A stretch of 64,000 bases of DNA from Comamonadaceae bacterium (lineage in GTDB: Bacteria; Pseudomonadota; Gammaproteobacteria; Burkholderiales; Burkholderiaceae_C): contig JAIYCB010000014.1 in the NCBI GenBank assembly GCA_027488215.1, positions 27,568-91,567 of the forward strand, in the 5' to 3' direction. Positions 1 to 8,003 of this stretch are shown here, piece after piece; position 1 is the stretch's first letter; each line of letters begins with the position of its first letter. The translations under genes were made by a program, and so were the position numbers. The notes under the pieces are model-generated. The model was not told the DNA's origin, did not search any database, and saw only the letters and a program-made list of their open reading frames with translations.

Positions 1-1
1 G

Positions 2-1396
2 TACGCCCTGCACGGCGAAGTGCCCGGTGCCCGCGACAACTATGTGCACTATGTGCAAGACCCTTTCGACATCGCATCACTGGTGCGCCCCTACATCAAA
101 TGGGAATACAACTTGCCATCGGGGGTGGTGGCCAAAGAGGCGGTGCGCCGCGCCCACAGTGTGATGCATACCGAGCCTGCGGGTCCGGTGTACATGACGC
201 TGCCCCGCGAGACCTTGATCGAGCCCTGGACACCCGAGCAAGTCAAGTCTTACCCGGCTGACCGCTACGGCGCGGTGCGCATGGGGGCCTTGCCTGCAGA
301 GGCGACGCTGCAGATCGCCCGCGAGTTGATGGCCGCAGACAACCCCCTGGTCATCACCTCTTATTTGGGCCGCAAAGCCGAGGCTGTTCAGGCCTTGGAA
401 GCACTGGCCGAGTTGTGCGGAATCCGTGTGGTCGAGTTCAGTCCCAGTTGGTTGTGCATCTCGCGTGAATCGCCCTGTTTTTTTGGCTTTGACCCGACAC
501 CGCTGTTGCCCGACACCGATTGGGGCTTGCTGCTGGACATCGACGTGCCTTGGTTGCCACACCAGACTCGAGCCCGCGAAGACACCCGCTGGGTGCACAT
601 CGATGTGGACCCGATCAAGAAAGATTTTCCGGCCTGGGGTTTTGCCAGCGATGTGCGTTGGCCTGCCGACTGCGCGCAGGCCTTGCGCGACCTGCACCAG
701 GCCGTGCTGTCGCTGGCCGATGATGCCTTTCACCAGAAAGTGGCCCATCGCATGGCAGGCTGGCGTGCGCAGCGACAGCAGCGGCTGGAGCGTGTGGCGG
801 CAGCCGCCGCAAACCCTGGCCCTGAAGACGCCTTGAACCCCGCCTGGGTCTGTGCGCAAATCGGCCTGCAGCTGCGCCCCGATGACGTGGTGATCAACGA
901 AGCCATCCGCAATTCACCCGCCGTGTTGCAGCAAATTCCGCGCACCCGCCCCATGAGTTTTCTGGGGGGCGCAGGCGGGGGCCTGGGCTACAGCGCGGGC
1001 ATGGCACTGGGCGTCAAGCTGGCCCGGCCGCATGACCGGGTGGTGCACATCGAAGGCGATGGCGGTTTCCATTTCTCGACCCCCACTTCGGTGTATGCCG
1101 TGGCGCAAGCGCAAGGCCTGCCCATCCTCACCGTGGTGCTTGACAACGGCGGCTGGCAAGCCGTCAAGGAAGCGGTGCTGCGCGTGCACCCTGATGGCCC
1201 CGCTTCCCAGGCGGGCGAGTTTCAGGCCCGTCTGGAGGGCGAAAAGCGCCAGTTTGAACAAGTGGCCCAGGCGTTTGGTGCGCATGGCGAACGGGTCACC
1301 CGCGCTGAAGACTTGCCAGCGGCCATCGCCCGTTGCTTGCATGCCCTAGAACAGGGCCGTGCGGCCTTGTTGGTGGCCTCGGTGGCCAAGATCTGA
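2..1396 (+). CDS. ThDP-dependent acetolactate synthase-like enzyme (5' truncated by window edge)
   Basis: The frame is open from the first bases of the window, so the N-terminal domain is missing and about 464 residues remain. What is left contains the central domain and the C-terminal pyrophosphate-binding domain. The latter has the ThDP motif, GDGGF followed about 25 residues later by LDNGGW, after a glycine-rich GGAGGGLGYSAG segment. Enzymes of this family (acetolactate synthase, benzoylformate and oxalyl-CoA decarboxylases) decarboxylate 2-oxo acids in the cytoplasm using thiamine diphosphate and magnesium. The gene is followed after 31 bases by a Bug binding protein and two FAD monooxygenases, so a catabolic role is more likely than isoleucine/valine biosynthesis. 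The substrate cannot be read from the sequence. An upstream GTG at 20 is internal to the conserved fold and is not the start. Confidence 0.8.
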   Translation, partial: YALHGEVPGARDNYVHYVQDPFDIASLVRPYIKWEYNLPSGVVAKEAVRRAHSVMHTEPAGPVYMTLPRETLIEPWTPEQVKSYPADRYGAVRMGALPAEATLQIARELMAADNPLVITSYLGRKAEAVQALEALAELCGIRVVEFSPSWLCISRESPCFFGFDPTPLLPDTDWGLLLDIDVPWLPHQTRAREDTRWVHIDVDPIKKDFPAWGFASDVRWPADCAQALRDLHQAVLSLADDAFHQKVAHRMAGWRAQRQQRLERVAAAAANPGPEDALNPAWVCAQIGLQLRPDDVVINEAIRNSPAVLQQIPRTRPMSFLGGAGGGLGYSAGMALGVKLARPHDRVVHIEGDGGFHFSTPTSVYAVAQAQGLPILTVVLDNGGWQAVKEAVLRVHPDGPASQAGEFQARLEGEKRQFEQVAQAFGAHGERVTRAEDLPAAIARCLHALEQGRAALLVASVAKI

Positions 1397-1427
1397 TTTT
1401 CTTTCCCACTCAAACAGGAGACACACC

Positions 1428-2417
1428 ATGAAAACTCGCCTCACATCTCCGGTGCGCCGCAAGCTGGTGGCCGCTACCGCCTTGTCATTGGCCACTTTGG
1501 CTCCAGCCCTGTCCTGGGCACAAGCGGCCTGGCCTGTGAAGCCAGTGCGAATCGTGGTGCCCTATGCTCCTGGCGGCGCCAACGACATCCTGGCCCGAGT
1601 GGTCGCTGAAAAACTCGCTCCCGCCTTGGGCCAGCCGGTGCTGGTCGAGAACAAGCCCGGCGCGGGCGCTGCAGTGGGTACCGAATTTGTGGTGAAGGCG
1701 CCGCCCGATGGCTACACCCTGCTCATGGCGGCCAGTGGTCCCATCGTCTTCAACCCGGCACTTGTGGCCAAGCTCTCCTATAACCCCATCACCGACCTGG
1801 TGCCCATCTCAATGGCGGGCTCTTTTCCCATGATTTTGGCGGTCCATGAGGCCTCACCCGCCAAGACCTTCAATGAGTTGGTCGCCTTGTCCAAGGCCAA
1901 CGCTGACAAAAGCAATTACTCCTATCCCTCTGCCTCCTTTCAGCTGGTCATGGAGCTGGTCAAGGCCAAGTCCGGTTTGAAGGCGCTGAATGTGCCCTAC
2001 CAAGGCAGCGCGCCATCCATCAACGCGGTGCTCACGCAAGAAGTGCAGATGACCTTGATCGACTCTGGCCCGATTGCGGCCCTGGTCAAGTCGGGCAAGC
2101 TGCGTGCCTTGGCCGTTACCTCTGAGCAGCGCCTGGCCAGCTACCCGCAGGTGCCCACACTCAAGGAGCAGGGTATCGATTTGGCGGTGAACTTCTGGAG
2201 TGGTTTGTTGGCTCCGGCTGGCACACCTGCGCCCATCGTCAGGCGCTTGCAGGAAGAGATGGCCCGCATCATGGCCTTGCCCGATGTGGCCGAACGGATG
2301 GCCAAACTCGACATCCGTCCCGTGGGTGGCAGCAGCGCCGACTTCGCTCGGACGATTGCCACTGAAATCCCACTTTGGACTCAAGTGGCCAAAGACAACA
2401 ACATCAAGGCGCAATGA
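1428..2417 (+). CDS. Bug/TctC-family periplasmic solute-binding protein
   Basis: A 329-residue protein. ATG 1428 is chosen because an AGGAGACA ribosome site precedes it and the product then begins with a basic, hydrophobic export signal ending near SWAQA. The mature part opens with KPVRIVVPYAPGGANDILAR, the hallmark of the Bug (TctC) family, which binds carboxylates or amides in the periplasm, in some cases for tripartite tricarboxylate transporters. No TctA/TctB membrane genes are nearby, which is usual for the many orphan Bug genes of Burkholderiales. Its stop overlaps the ATG of the next gene by four bases (ATGA), so it is translationally coupled to the FAD monooxygenases; the ligand is probably their aromatic substrate or a relative. 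Confidence 0.9.
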   Translation: MKTRLTSPVRRKLVAATALSLATLAPALSWAQAAWPVKPVRIVVPYAPGGANDILARVVAEKLAPALGQPVLVENKPGAGAAVGTEFVVKAPPDGYTLLMAASGPIVFNPALVAKLSYNPITDLVPISMAGSFPMILAVHEASPAKTFNELVALSKANADKSNYSYPSASFQLVMELVKAKSGLKALNVPYQGSAPSINAVLTQEVQMTLIDSGPIAALVKSGKLRALAVTSEQRLASYPQVPTLKEQGIDLAVNFWSGLLAPAGTPAPIVRRLQEEMARIMALPDVAERMAKLDIRPVGGSSADFARTIATEIPLWTQVAKDNNIKAQ

Positions 2418-3610
2418 GCACACCTCATCGCATCGCCATTGCCGGGGCGGGCATTGCCGGTCTGACCACCGCACTGGCTTTGCTGCAGCAAGGCTTCAAG
2501 GTCGATGTGTTCGAGCAAGCCTCGCAACTGGGCGAGCTGGGTGCAGGGTTGCAGATCTCGCCCAACGGTTCGCGCGTCTTGCTGGCGCTGGGCCTGGGCG
2601 ATGCTTTGCAACGCTGCGTGAGTCAGGCCCGTGGCAAAGAAATCCGGATGTGGAACACTGGCCAGCGCTGGAAGTTGTTTGACTTGGGCAACGATTGTCT
2701 GGCGCGATTTGGTGCGCCGTACTGGATGGTGCACCGGGGCGACTTGCACCGGATTTTGCTGGACGCCTTCGAAGCGCGATCAGATCGGCCCGTGCGTTTG
2801 AATTCGAGAGTGGTCAAGGCCCGCAGCACAGCCGCGGGGGTATCTTTTGAGTTGAACGATGGCTCGCAGCACAGTGCCCGTGCTTTGCTGGCGGCCGACG
2901 GTGTGCATTCTTTGCTGCGCGAGCAGCTGCTGGGCGAAGACAAGGCGCAGTTTACCGGCTTGCTGGCCTGGCGCGGGCTGGTCCCAGTGGAGCGCGTGTC
3001 TGAACACCTGCGGGCGCAGGTGGGCACCAATTGGGTTGGCCCTGGGGCGCACGTCATCACCTATCCGGTGCGTGCCGGTCAACTGATGAACGTGGTGGGC
3101 ATCATCGAGCGCGAGGGCTGGCGCAGCGAATCCTGGACTGAACGAGGCACCCACGCCGAGCTGCTGCAGGACTTTGGCCACTGGCATGCCGATGTGTGCG
3201 AGTTGATGTCGGCCATTGAGCAGCCTTTCAAATGGGCTCTGCTGGGCCGCGCCCCCCAAATCGGCTGGGCACAGGGCAACATCTGCCTGCTGGGCGACGC
3301 CGCGCACCCCACCTTGCCGTTTTTGGCGCAGGGGGCCAACATGGCCATCGAAGACGCCGCCGTCATGGCGCGTTGCCTGGCCTTGGATGAACCGACTGAA
3401 AACGCTTTGGCCCGATTTGAAAAACTGCGCTGGCAGCGCACGGCCGACATCGTCAACCGGTCGCGTGACAACGCCCAGCGCTTTCACAACCCTCAGCTGT
3501 CGGACCCCGCCAAAGCGGTGGACTATGTCAGCAGCGAGTGGGAACCCGAAAAAGTCCGCCGCCGCTATGACTGGATGTTTGAATACGACCCTTTGAGAGT
3601 CCCCCTATGA
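2414..3610 (+). CDS. FAD-dependent aromatic-ring monooxygenase (salicylate/3-hydroxybenzoate hydroxylase-like)
   Basis: A 398-residue group A flavoprotein hydroxylase. The N-terminus has the Rossmann GxGxxG motif in IAIAGAGIAGLTTAL. A DG motif (LLAADGVHSLLRE) follows near residue 165, and the FAD-ribityl GD motif (LLGDAAHPTLPFLAQGANMAIEDA region) lies near 300. Members use NAD(P)H and O2 to hydroxylate, sometimes decarboxylating, a phenolic carboxylate. Size and motif spacing fit the salicylate 1-monooxygenase/3-hydroxybenzoate 6-hydroxylase branch, but the substrate is an inference. The start ATG overlaps the stop of the Bug gene, and the stop overlaps the next monooxygenase start, again as ATGA, so the three genes form a tight operon. 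Confidence 0.85.
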   Translation: MSTPHRIAIAGAGIAGLTTALALLQQGFKVDVFEQASQLGELGAGLQISPNGSRVLLALGLGDALQRCVSQARGKEIRMWNTGQRWKLFDLGNDCLARFGAPYWMVHRGDLHRILLDAFEARSDRPVRLNSRVVKARSTAAGVSFELNDGSQHSARALLAADGVHSLLREQLLGEDKAQFTGLLAWRGLVPVERVSEHLRAQVGTNWVGPGAHVITYPVRAGQLMNVVGIIEREGWRSESWTERGTHAELLQDFGHWHADVCELMSAIEQPFKWALLGRAPQIGWAQGNICLLGDAAHPTLPFLAQGANMAIEDAAVMARCLALDEPTENALARFEKLRWQRTADIVNRSRDNAQRFHNPQLSDPAKAVDYVSSEWEPEKVRRRYDWMFEYDPLRVPL

Positions 3611-5280
3611 GTTTGGATGCGCCTGTTTTGGTGGTGGGCGCGGGTCCTGTAGGCATGACCCTGGCCTTGTGTTTGGCGCGCCGCGGCATCGCTTGCACCT
3701 TGGTCGAGATGCGGCCTGCCGATGCTTTGCCTGATGTCAAATGCAACCACATCTCGGCCCGCAGCATGGAGCTGTTTCGCGTTTTGGGCGTGTCCTCAGA
3801 CCTGCGTGCTGCTGGCCTTCCCGACGAATACCCGCACGATGTGTCTTACCGCACCAGCACCGTGGGGCAAGAAATTGCCCGCATCCACATTCCAGGGCGC
3901 AGCACCCGTCTGACCGACCACAGCGGCCCCGATGGCAATTGGCCCACGCCTGAGCCACCGCACCGCATCAACCAGCGATACATCGAGCCGATTTTGGTGA
4001 CGCATGTGCAAAAGCAAGGCTTGATCACCACCCTGTACCGGCACCAGGTGCTCGACTTTGAACAAACCGACGGCCAGGTGAACGTGCGCATTCAAAACCT
4101 GGACACGCCCGATTCGCAGCCGCTGCACCTGCAAGCGGCCTACCTGGTGGGCTGTGACGGCGGCCGCTCTGCGGTGCGCAAAGCCATAGGGGCCAAATTG
4201 GTGGGCGACGAGGTCGTGCAAAGGGTGCAAAGCACCTGCATCCGCGCGCCTGGCCTGATGGCGCGCATGAAGGCGCCTGCGGCCTGGGCCATGTTCACCG
4301 TCAACCCTCGGCGCAGTGGCAACATTTACGCCATTGATGGCCGGGAAGTCTGGCTCATCCACAACTATTTGCGCGACCACGAAGCCGACTTTGATGCCGT
4401 TGACCGTGATTGGGCCATCCGTACCATCCTGGGGGTGGGTGAAGATTTTGTTTACGAACAGATGAGCCGCGAAGACTGGATCGGGCGCCGCCTGGTGAGT
4501 GACAAACTGCGCGAAGGCCGCGTGTTTTTGGCCGGTGACGCCGCGCACCTGTGGGTGCCCTACGCCGGTTACGGCATGAACGCGGGTCTGGCCGATGCGG
4601 CCAACTTGGCTTGGCACCTGTCGGCGCAAATCGAAGGCTGGGCAGCGCCCGAGGCCTTGTCGGCTTACGAAAAAGAGCGCCACCCGATCACCGAGCAGGT
4701 CTCACGCTTTGCCATGAACCATGCGCACGCCATGAGCCAGCGTCGGCGTGAGATTCCTTTGAATCTGGAAGACGACAGCCAAGAGGGGCAGGACGCCCGC
4801 GAGGCCTTTGGTCAAAACCTGTACGACCTGAACGTGCAGCAGTACTGCTGCGCGGGTCTCAATTTTGGTTACTACTATGACCAATCACCTGTCATGGTGT
4901 ACGACGGTGAAAAAGCGCCCGAGTACAGCATGGGCAGCTTCACGGCTTCCACTGTGCCGGGTTGCCGTGCGCCGCATTTTTGGCTGGGCGAAGGGCAGTC
5001 GCTGTACGACGCTTTGGGCCCCGCCTACACCTTGCTGTGTTTGAAGCCGGGCCATGGCGACGCACTGCAGGCCCTGCAAGCAGCGGCAGAACACCACGGC
5101 ATGCCGCTGCGGGTGCTGGATGTGTCGGGTGTGAAGGACTTGCCAACCGAGTACCAACACCCCATGCTCATGGTGCGTGCAGATGCCCACACCGTGTGGC
5201 GTGGGCACAGTCTGGACGACACCTCGGCTCAAGCCTTGGTGGCCGCTTTGTGTGGTCGAGGAGGCCTTACTCCAGCTTGA
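3607..5280 (+). CDS. FAD-dependent monooxygenase, MhpA/PheA-like
   Basis: A 557-residue flavoprotein of the larger aromatic hydroxylase group (3-(3-hydroxyphenyl)propionate hydroxylase, phenol 2-monooxygenase). It shows VVGAGPVGMTLALCLARRG at the N-terminus, a DG motif (LVGCDGGRSAVRK) near residue 185 and the GD motif (FLAGDAAHLWVPYAGYGMN) near 310. The C-terminal 150 residues resemble the thioredoxin-like domain of this group. It overlaps the preceding hydroxylase by four bases. Two successive hydroxylases next to a ThDP enzyme suggest a route that hydroxylates a ring twice before cleavage or decarboxylation, but no ring-cleavage gene is adjacent. The 3' end overlaps the convergent Bug gene by 14 bases. 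Confidence 0.85.
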   Translation: MSLDAPVLVVGAGPVGMTLALCLARRGIACTLVEMRPADALPDVKCNHISARSMELFRVLGVSSDLRAAGLPDEYPHDVSYRTSTVGQEIARIHIPGRSTRLTDHSGPDGNWPTPEPPHRINQRYIEPILVTHVQKQGLITTLYRHQVLDFEQTDGQVNVRIQNLDTPDSQPLHLQAAYLVGCDGGRSAVRKAIGAKLVGDEVVQRVQSTCIRAPGLMARMKAPAAWAMFTVNPRRSGNIYAIDGREVWLIHNYLRDHEADFDAVDRDWAIRTILGVGEDFVYEQMSREDWIGRRLVSDKLREGRVFLAGDAAHLWVPYAGYGMNAGLADAANLAWHLSAQIEGWAAPEALSAYEKERHPITEQVSRFAMNHAHAMSQRRREIPLNLEDDSQEGQDAREAFGQNLYDLNVQQYCCAGLNFGYYYDQSPVMVYDGEKAPEYSMGSFTASTVPGCRAPHFWLGEGQSLYDALGPAYTLLCLKPGHGDALQALQAAAEHHGMPLRVLDVSGVKDLPTEYQHPMLMVRADAHTVWRGHSLDDTSAQALVAALCGRGGLTPA

Positions 5281-6226
5281 TGTTCGCTTTTTTGATCAGG
5301 TCACCAAAACGATCGAATTCCTGACGGTTCATTTGAGCAAACTGCTCGGGCGTCAGGTTGCTGGGTTCGCCGCCCAAGCCTTTGAGTTTGGTTTGAATAT
5401 CGGGCATCTTCACAATTTTGGCCAACTCGCTTTGCAGCCGGGCAATCACGTCGGGCGGCGTGCCTGTGGTCACGAACATGCCGTACCAAGTGCTCATTTC
5501 AAAACCGCGCACACCCGCTTCGGCCAATGTGGGCACTTGGGGCAACTCGCTGCTGCGGGTGGCCGTGGTCAAGGCCAATGGTTTGAATTTGCCGGCCTTG
5601 ATCTGTCCCATGGCCGAGGAGGTGGTGTCGAACATGATCTGCACGTTGCCGCCAATGATGTCCAGGTGCGCCTGGCTGCTGCCTCGGTAGGGCACATGGA
5701 TGCTCTTGACCCCGGCGGCCAGGTTGAAGCCCTCGCCAGCGATGTGCTGGGTACTGCCTACACCAGATGACGCGTACTTGAACTCGTTGGGCTTGGCTTT
5801 CATCAAGGCCACCAGTTCGGCCACGTTGTTGGCGGGCACGTTGGCCCCTACCACCAGCACGTTGGGTACCGTAACGATCAGGCCCACGGGGGTCAGGTCT
5901 TTGATGGGGTCGTAGCTGAGCTTGATCAGGTGCGGCGCGATGGCTTGCCCGGTGTTGGTGGCCACCAGCAAGGTGTGTCCGTCAGGGGGGGCTTTGGCGG
6001 TCAGGTCGGCAGCGATCGTGTTGGAGGCCCCCGGCTTGTTGTCCACCACAAACGAACCTTTGAACGCCTCGCCCATTTTTTCAGCCAGCATGCGGGCAAT
6101 GATGTCGGTGCCACCGCCGGCGTTGGCGCCCACCATGATGCGCACTGGCTTGGTGGGGTAGTTTTGCGCCAGACCAAGTAAAGGGGTGGCCAGCAATGCC
6201 GTGATCAGGATCTTCTTCAACTTCAT
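5267..6226 (-). CDS. Bug/TctC-family periplasmic solute-binding protein
   Basis: A 319-residue protein with an export signal ending around LGLAQ, followed by YPTKPVRIMVGANAGGGTDI, the Bug-family ligand-binding signature. It is only distantly similar to the Bug protein at 1428, so this is not a local duplication. ATG 6226 follows an AAGGAGACC ribosome site and overlaps the stop of the PdxA-like gene by four bases. That makes a two-gene operon of dehydrogenase and binding protein. The ligand is likely a hydroxy acid or dicarboxylate handled by the PdxA-like enzyme; this is inferred from context only. Confidence 0.9.
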   Translation of the reverse strand: MKLKKILITALLATPLLGLAQNYPTKPVRIMVGANAGGGTDIIARMLAEKMGEAFKGSFVVDNKPGASNTIAADLTAKAPPDGHTLLVATNTGQAIAPHLIKLSYDPIKDLTPVGLIVTVPNVLVVGANVPANNVAELVALMKAKPNEFKYASSGVGSTQHIAGEGFNLAAGVKSIHVPYRGSSQAHLDIIGGNVQIMFDTTSSAMGQIKAGKFKPLALTTATRSSELPQVPTLAEAGVRGFEMSTWYGMFVTTGTPPDVIARLQSELAKIVKMPDIQTKLKGLGGEPSNLTPEQFAQMNRQEFDRFGDLIKKANIKLE

Positions 6227-7191
6227 GACATGGTCTCCTTGGGAATAGTGAGGTTTTGACGGCGAGAGGTGGCCATGCGGGCGGCCAATTCAAAAGCGTT
6301 GGTCATGGCTTGCGGATTGGCCACGCCCTGTCCGGCGATGTCATAGGCGGTGCCATGAGCCGGGGTGGTGATGGGGCAGGGCAGGCCGCCATGCACCGTC
6401 ACACCCTGCTCAAAACCCATTAACTTCATCGCGATTTGGCCTTGGTCGTGGTACATGGTCACCACGCCGTCGTAGCCGCCCGTTGAGCGGATGGCGCGCA
6501 CAAACGCGGTGTCGGCTGGAAAAGGGCCATCGGCAACAAAGCCCATGGCGGCTGCTTGCTGCACACCCGGCGTGATGATGCGGCCTTCCTCGTCGCCGTA
6601 GTTGCCGTTGTCGCCGTTGTGCGGATTGAGTCCGCAGACAGCGATCCGGGGGCTGGTGACGCCGGAGGCCTGAAGTGCTTGCGAAATCATGCGAATGGCG
6701 TCAGCCACTTTGTTCGGACTCAGCAAGCTGGAGACTTCGTTCAGGGGGACATGCGACGTCACACGCGCTGTCCAGAGATTTTTGAGCACATTGAGTTCAC
6801 CGCACACGCCGCTGTAGTGCATGTGTTCAGCAAACCAGCGCAATTCGTCTTCCTGGTTCATGCCACCTTGGCGAAGGGCAGACTTGTTGAGAGGAGCAAA
6901 GCAAAAAGCATCGGCCTGACCAGACATCACCAAGTCCACCCCGGCGGCCAAGGCCTCGATCATGTAGCGACCATTTTGGGCGTTGGCCACGCCGCGCGCA
7001 AAAGCGTTCGCATGGTGGCCTGACCAGTCATGCCAGACCACTTCTTCGGGAACCTCAATCGAATCTTTTTGACCGATCAGAATGATATGGGCGTGCGTTT
7101 TCCACGAGGGGTTTTGCAACATTTTTTCGACCAGTTCAGGGCCGATGCCTGCAGGGTCGCCGGTAAAAAGGGCCAGTGTGGGTAATGTCAT
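6223..7191 (-). CDS. PdxA-family dehydrogenase (4-hydroxythreonine-4-phosphate dehydrogenase superfamily)
   Basis: A 322-residue protein with family landmarks in order: TGDPAGIGPE at the N-terminus, APLNKSALRQGG near 110, CGLNPHNGDNG near 210, GPFPADTAF near 240, and a metal-binding YHDQGQIAMK segment near 265. PdxA enzymes oxidise a hydroxyl beside a carboxyl-bearing carbon with NAD and a divalent metal, then decarboxylate. The usual GHTE segment is replaced by EHMHYSG, so vitamin B6 synthesis is doubtful. Catabolic relatives include the terephthalate dihydrodiol dehydrogenase TphB and the phospho-threonate dehydrogenase PdxA2. Coupling to a Bug protein and divergence from a GntR regulator favour a catabolic role. 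Ring-hydroxylating dioxygenase subunits and the DUF1537 kinase, the usual partners of those relatives, are absent. Confidence 0.8.
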   Translation of the reverse strand: MTLPTLALFTGDPAGIGPELVEKMLQNPSWKTHAHIILIGQKDSIEVPEEVVWHDWSGHHANAFARGVANAQNGRYMIEALAAGVDLVMSGQADAFCFAPLNKSALRQGGMNQEDELRWFAEHMHYSGVCGELNVLKNLWTARVTSHVPLNEVSSLLSPNKVADAIRMISQALQASGVTSPRIAVCGLNPHNGDNGNYGDEEGRIITPGVQQAAAMGFVADGPFPADTAFVRAIRSTGGYDGVVTMYHDQGQIAMKLMGFEQGVTVHGGLPCPITTPAHGTAYDIAGQGVANPQAMTNAFELAARMATSRRQNLTIPKETMS

Positions 7192-7230
7192 GTGTAGGCT
7201 TTGGGCAAGGTACGCAGGTGGATACTCGTA

Positions 7231-7246
7231 ATCCGTAATTACGGAT
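7231..7246. promoter_or_regulatory. Perfect 16-bp palindrome, candidate GntR operator
   Basis: ATCCGTAATTACGGAT is perfectly self-complementary. It lies in the 114-base gap between the divergent PdxA-like gene (start 7191) and the GntR gene (start 7306), 40 bases from one start and 59 from the other. FCD-type GntR repressors bind short palindromes in such positions. The site can therefore be assigned to the adjacent regulator with fair likelihood, controlling both its own gene and the pdxA-bug pair. Confidence 0.6.
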
Positions 7247-7305
7247 AATGCTAGACAGGCGATCCAAACTGGTCAAGCTCTGGTTTTCCCCCATACTTCC
7301 ACCCC

Positions 7306-7968
7306 ATGCCTTCACAAGACCCCTCCAGACAGATTGAGCGAGTACCGCTGCACGAAGAAGTCACCAACCGATTGCGCGACATGATCGTGTCATTGCGCCT
7401 GCGCCCGGGTGAACGCATCCAGGAGCTGGAGGTAGCTCAGTTGCTGGGTGTGTCACGCACCCCTGTGCGCGAGGCGATCAAAGTCTTGACGGCTGAGGGC
7501 TTGGTGGAGCTATTGCCCTTGCGCGGTGCCATCGTGAAGGCTTTTTCGGCCAAAGACGCCCGTGACATGCTCGAGGTGATCGCTTTGGTGGAGTCCTATG
7601 CAGGGGAGCGGGCTTGTCAGGCCAGTCAGTCCCGAATCGATGAGATCCTGGAGCTGCACCGGCAGATGAAGGAGTTCTTTGAAGCCCGCCAGAGACTGGA
7701 GTATTTCGCGCTGAACCAGCGGATCCACGATGCGTTGATTGCGCTGGCGGACAACGACACCCTGAGCATGACCCATGCCACGCTGAGCAAACGCATGCGC
7801 AGCCTGCGCTACAGCGGCAACTCTACCCCGGAAAACTGGAGCGACGCCATGGCCGAGCACGAGCAAATGATGGCAGCCTTGGCCGCGCGCGACGGGCAGT
7901 CTTTGGCGCGCATCATGGGCGAGCACATCCGCAACACCTGGCCACGCATCAAGGATGTCGTCAACTGA
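7306..7968 (+). CDS. GntR-family (FCD domain) transcriptional regulator
   Basis: A 220-residue protein with an N-terminal winged helix-turn-helix (LHEEVTNRLRDMIVSLRLRPG through SRTPVREAIKVLTAEGLVEL, residues about 15-70). A helical FCD ligand-binding domain fills residues 80-215. Within it the conserved D, H and H residues that usually hold a metal fall in ALNQRIHDALI and the closing MGEHI helix. These regulators typically respond to hydroxy- or keto-acids and repress catabolic operons. The gene diverges from the PdxA-like/Bug pair with the 7231-7246 palindrome between them. Only 35 bases separate its stop from the convergent M81 peptidase stop. Confidence 0.88.
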   Translation: MPSQDPSRQIERVPLHEEVTNRLRDMIVSLRLRPGERIQELEVAQLLGVSRTPVREAIKVLTAEGLVELLPLRGAIVKAFSAKDARDMLEVIALVESYAGERACQASQSRIDEILELHRQMKEFFEARQRLEYFALNQRIHDALIALADNDTLSMTHATLSKRMRSLRYSGNSTPENWSDAMAEHEQMMAALAARDGQSLARIMGEHIRNTWPRIKDVVN

Positions 7969-8003
7969 GTCAAGGCCCTGCACGATGGGCTGCAGCCCGC
8001 CGC

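Noticed and set aside
6223..7191. Biosynthetic pdxA (vitamin B6)
   Set aside because: The GHTE segment is changed and the operon partner is a Bug binding protein under a GntR regulator.
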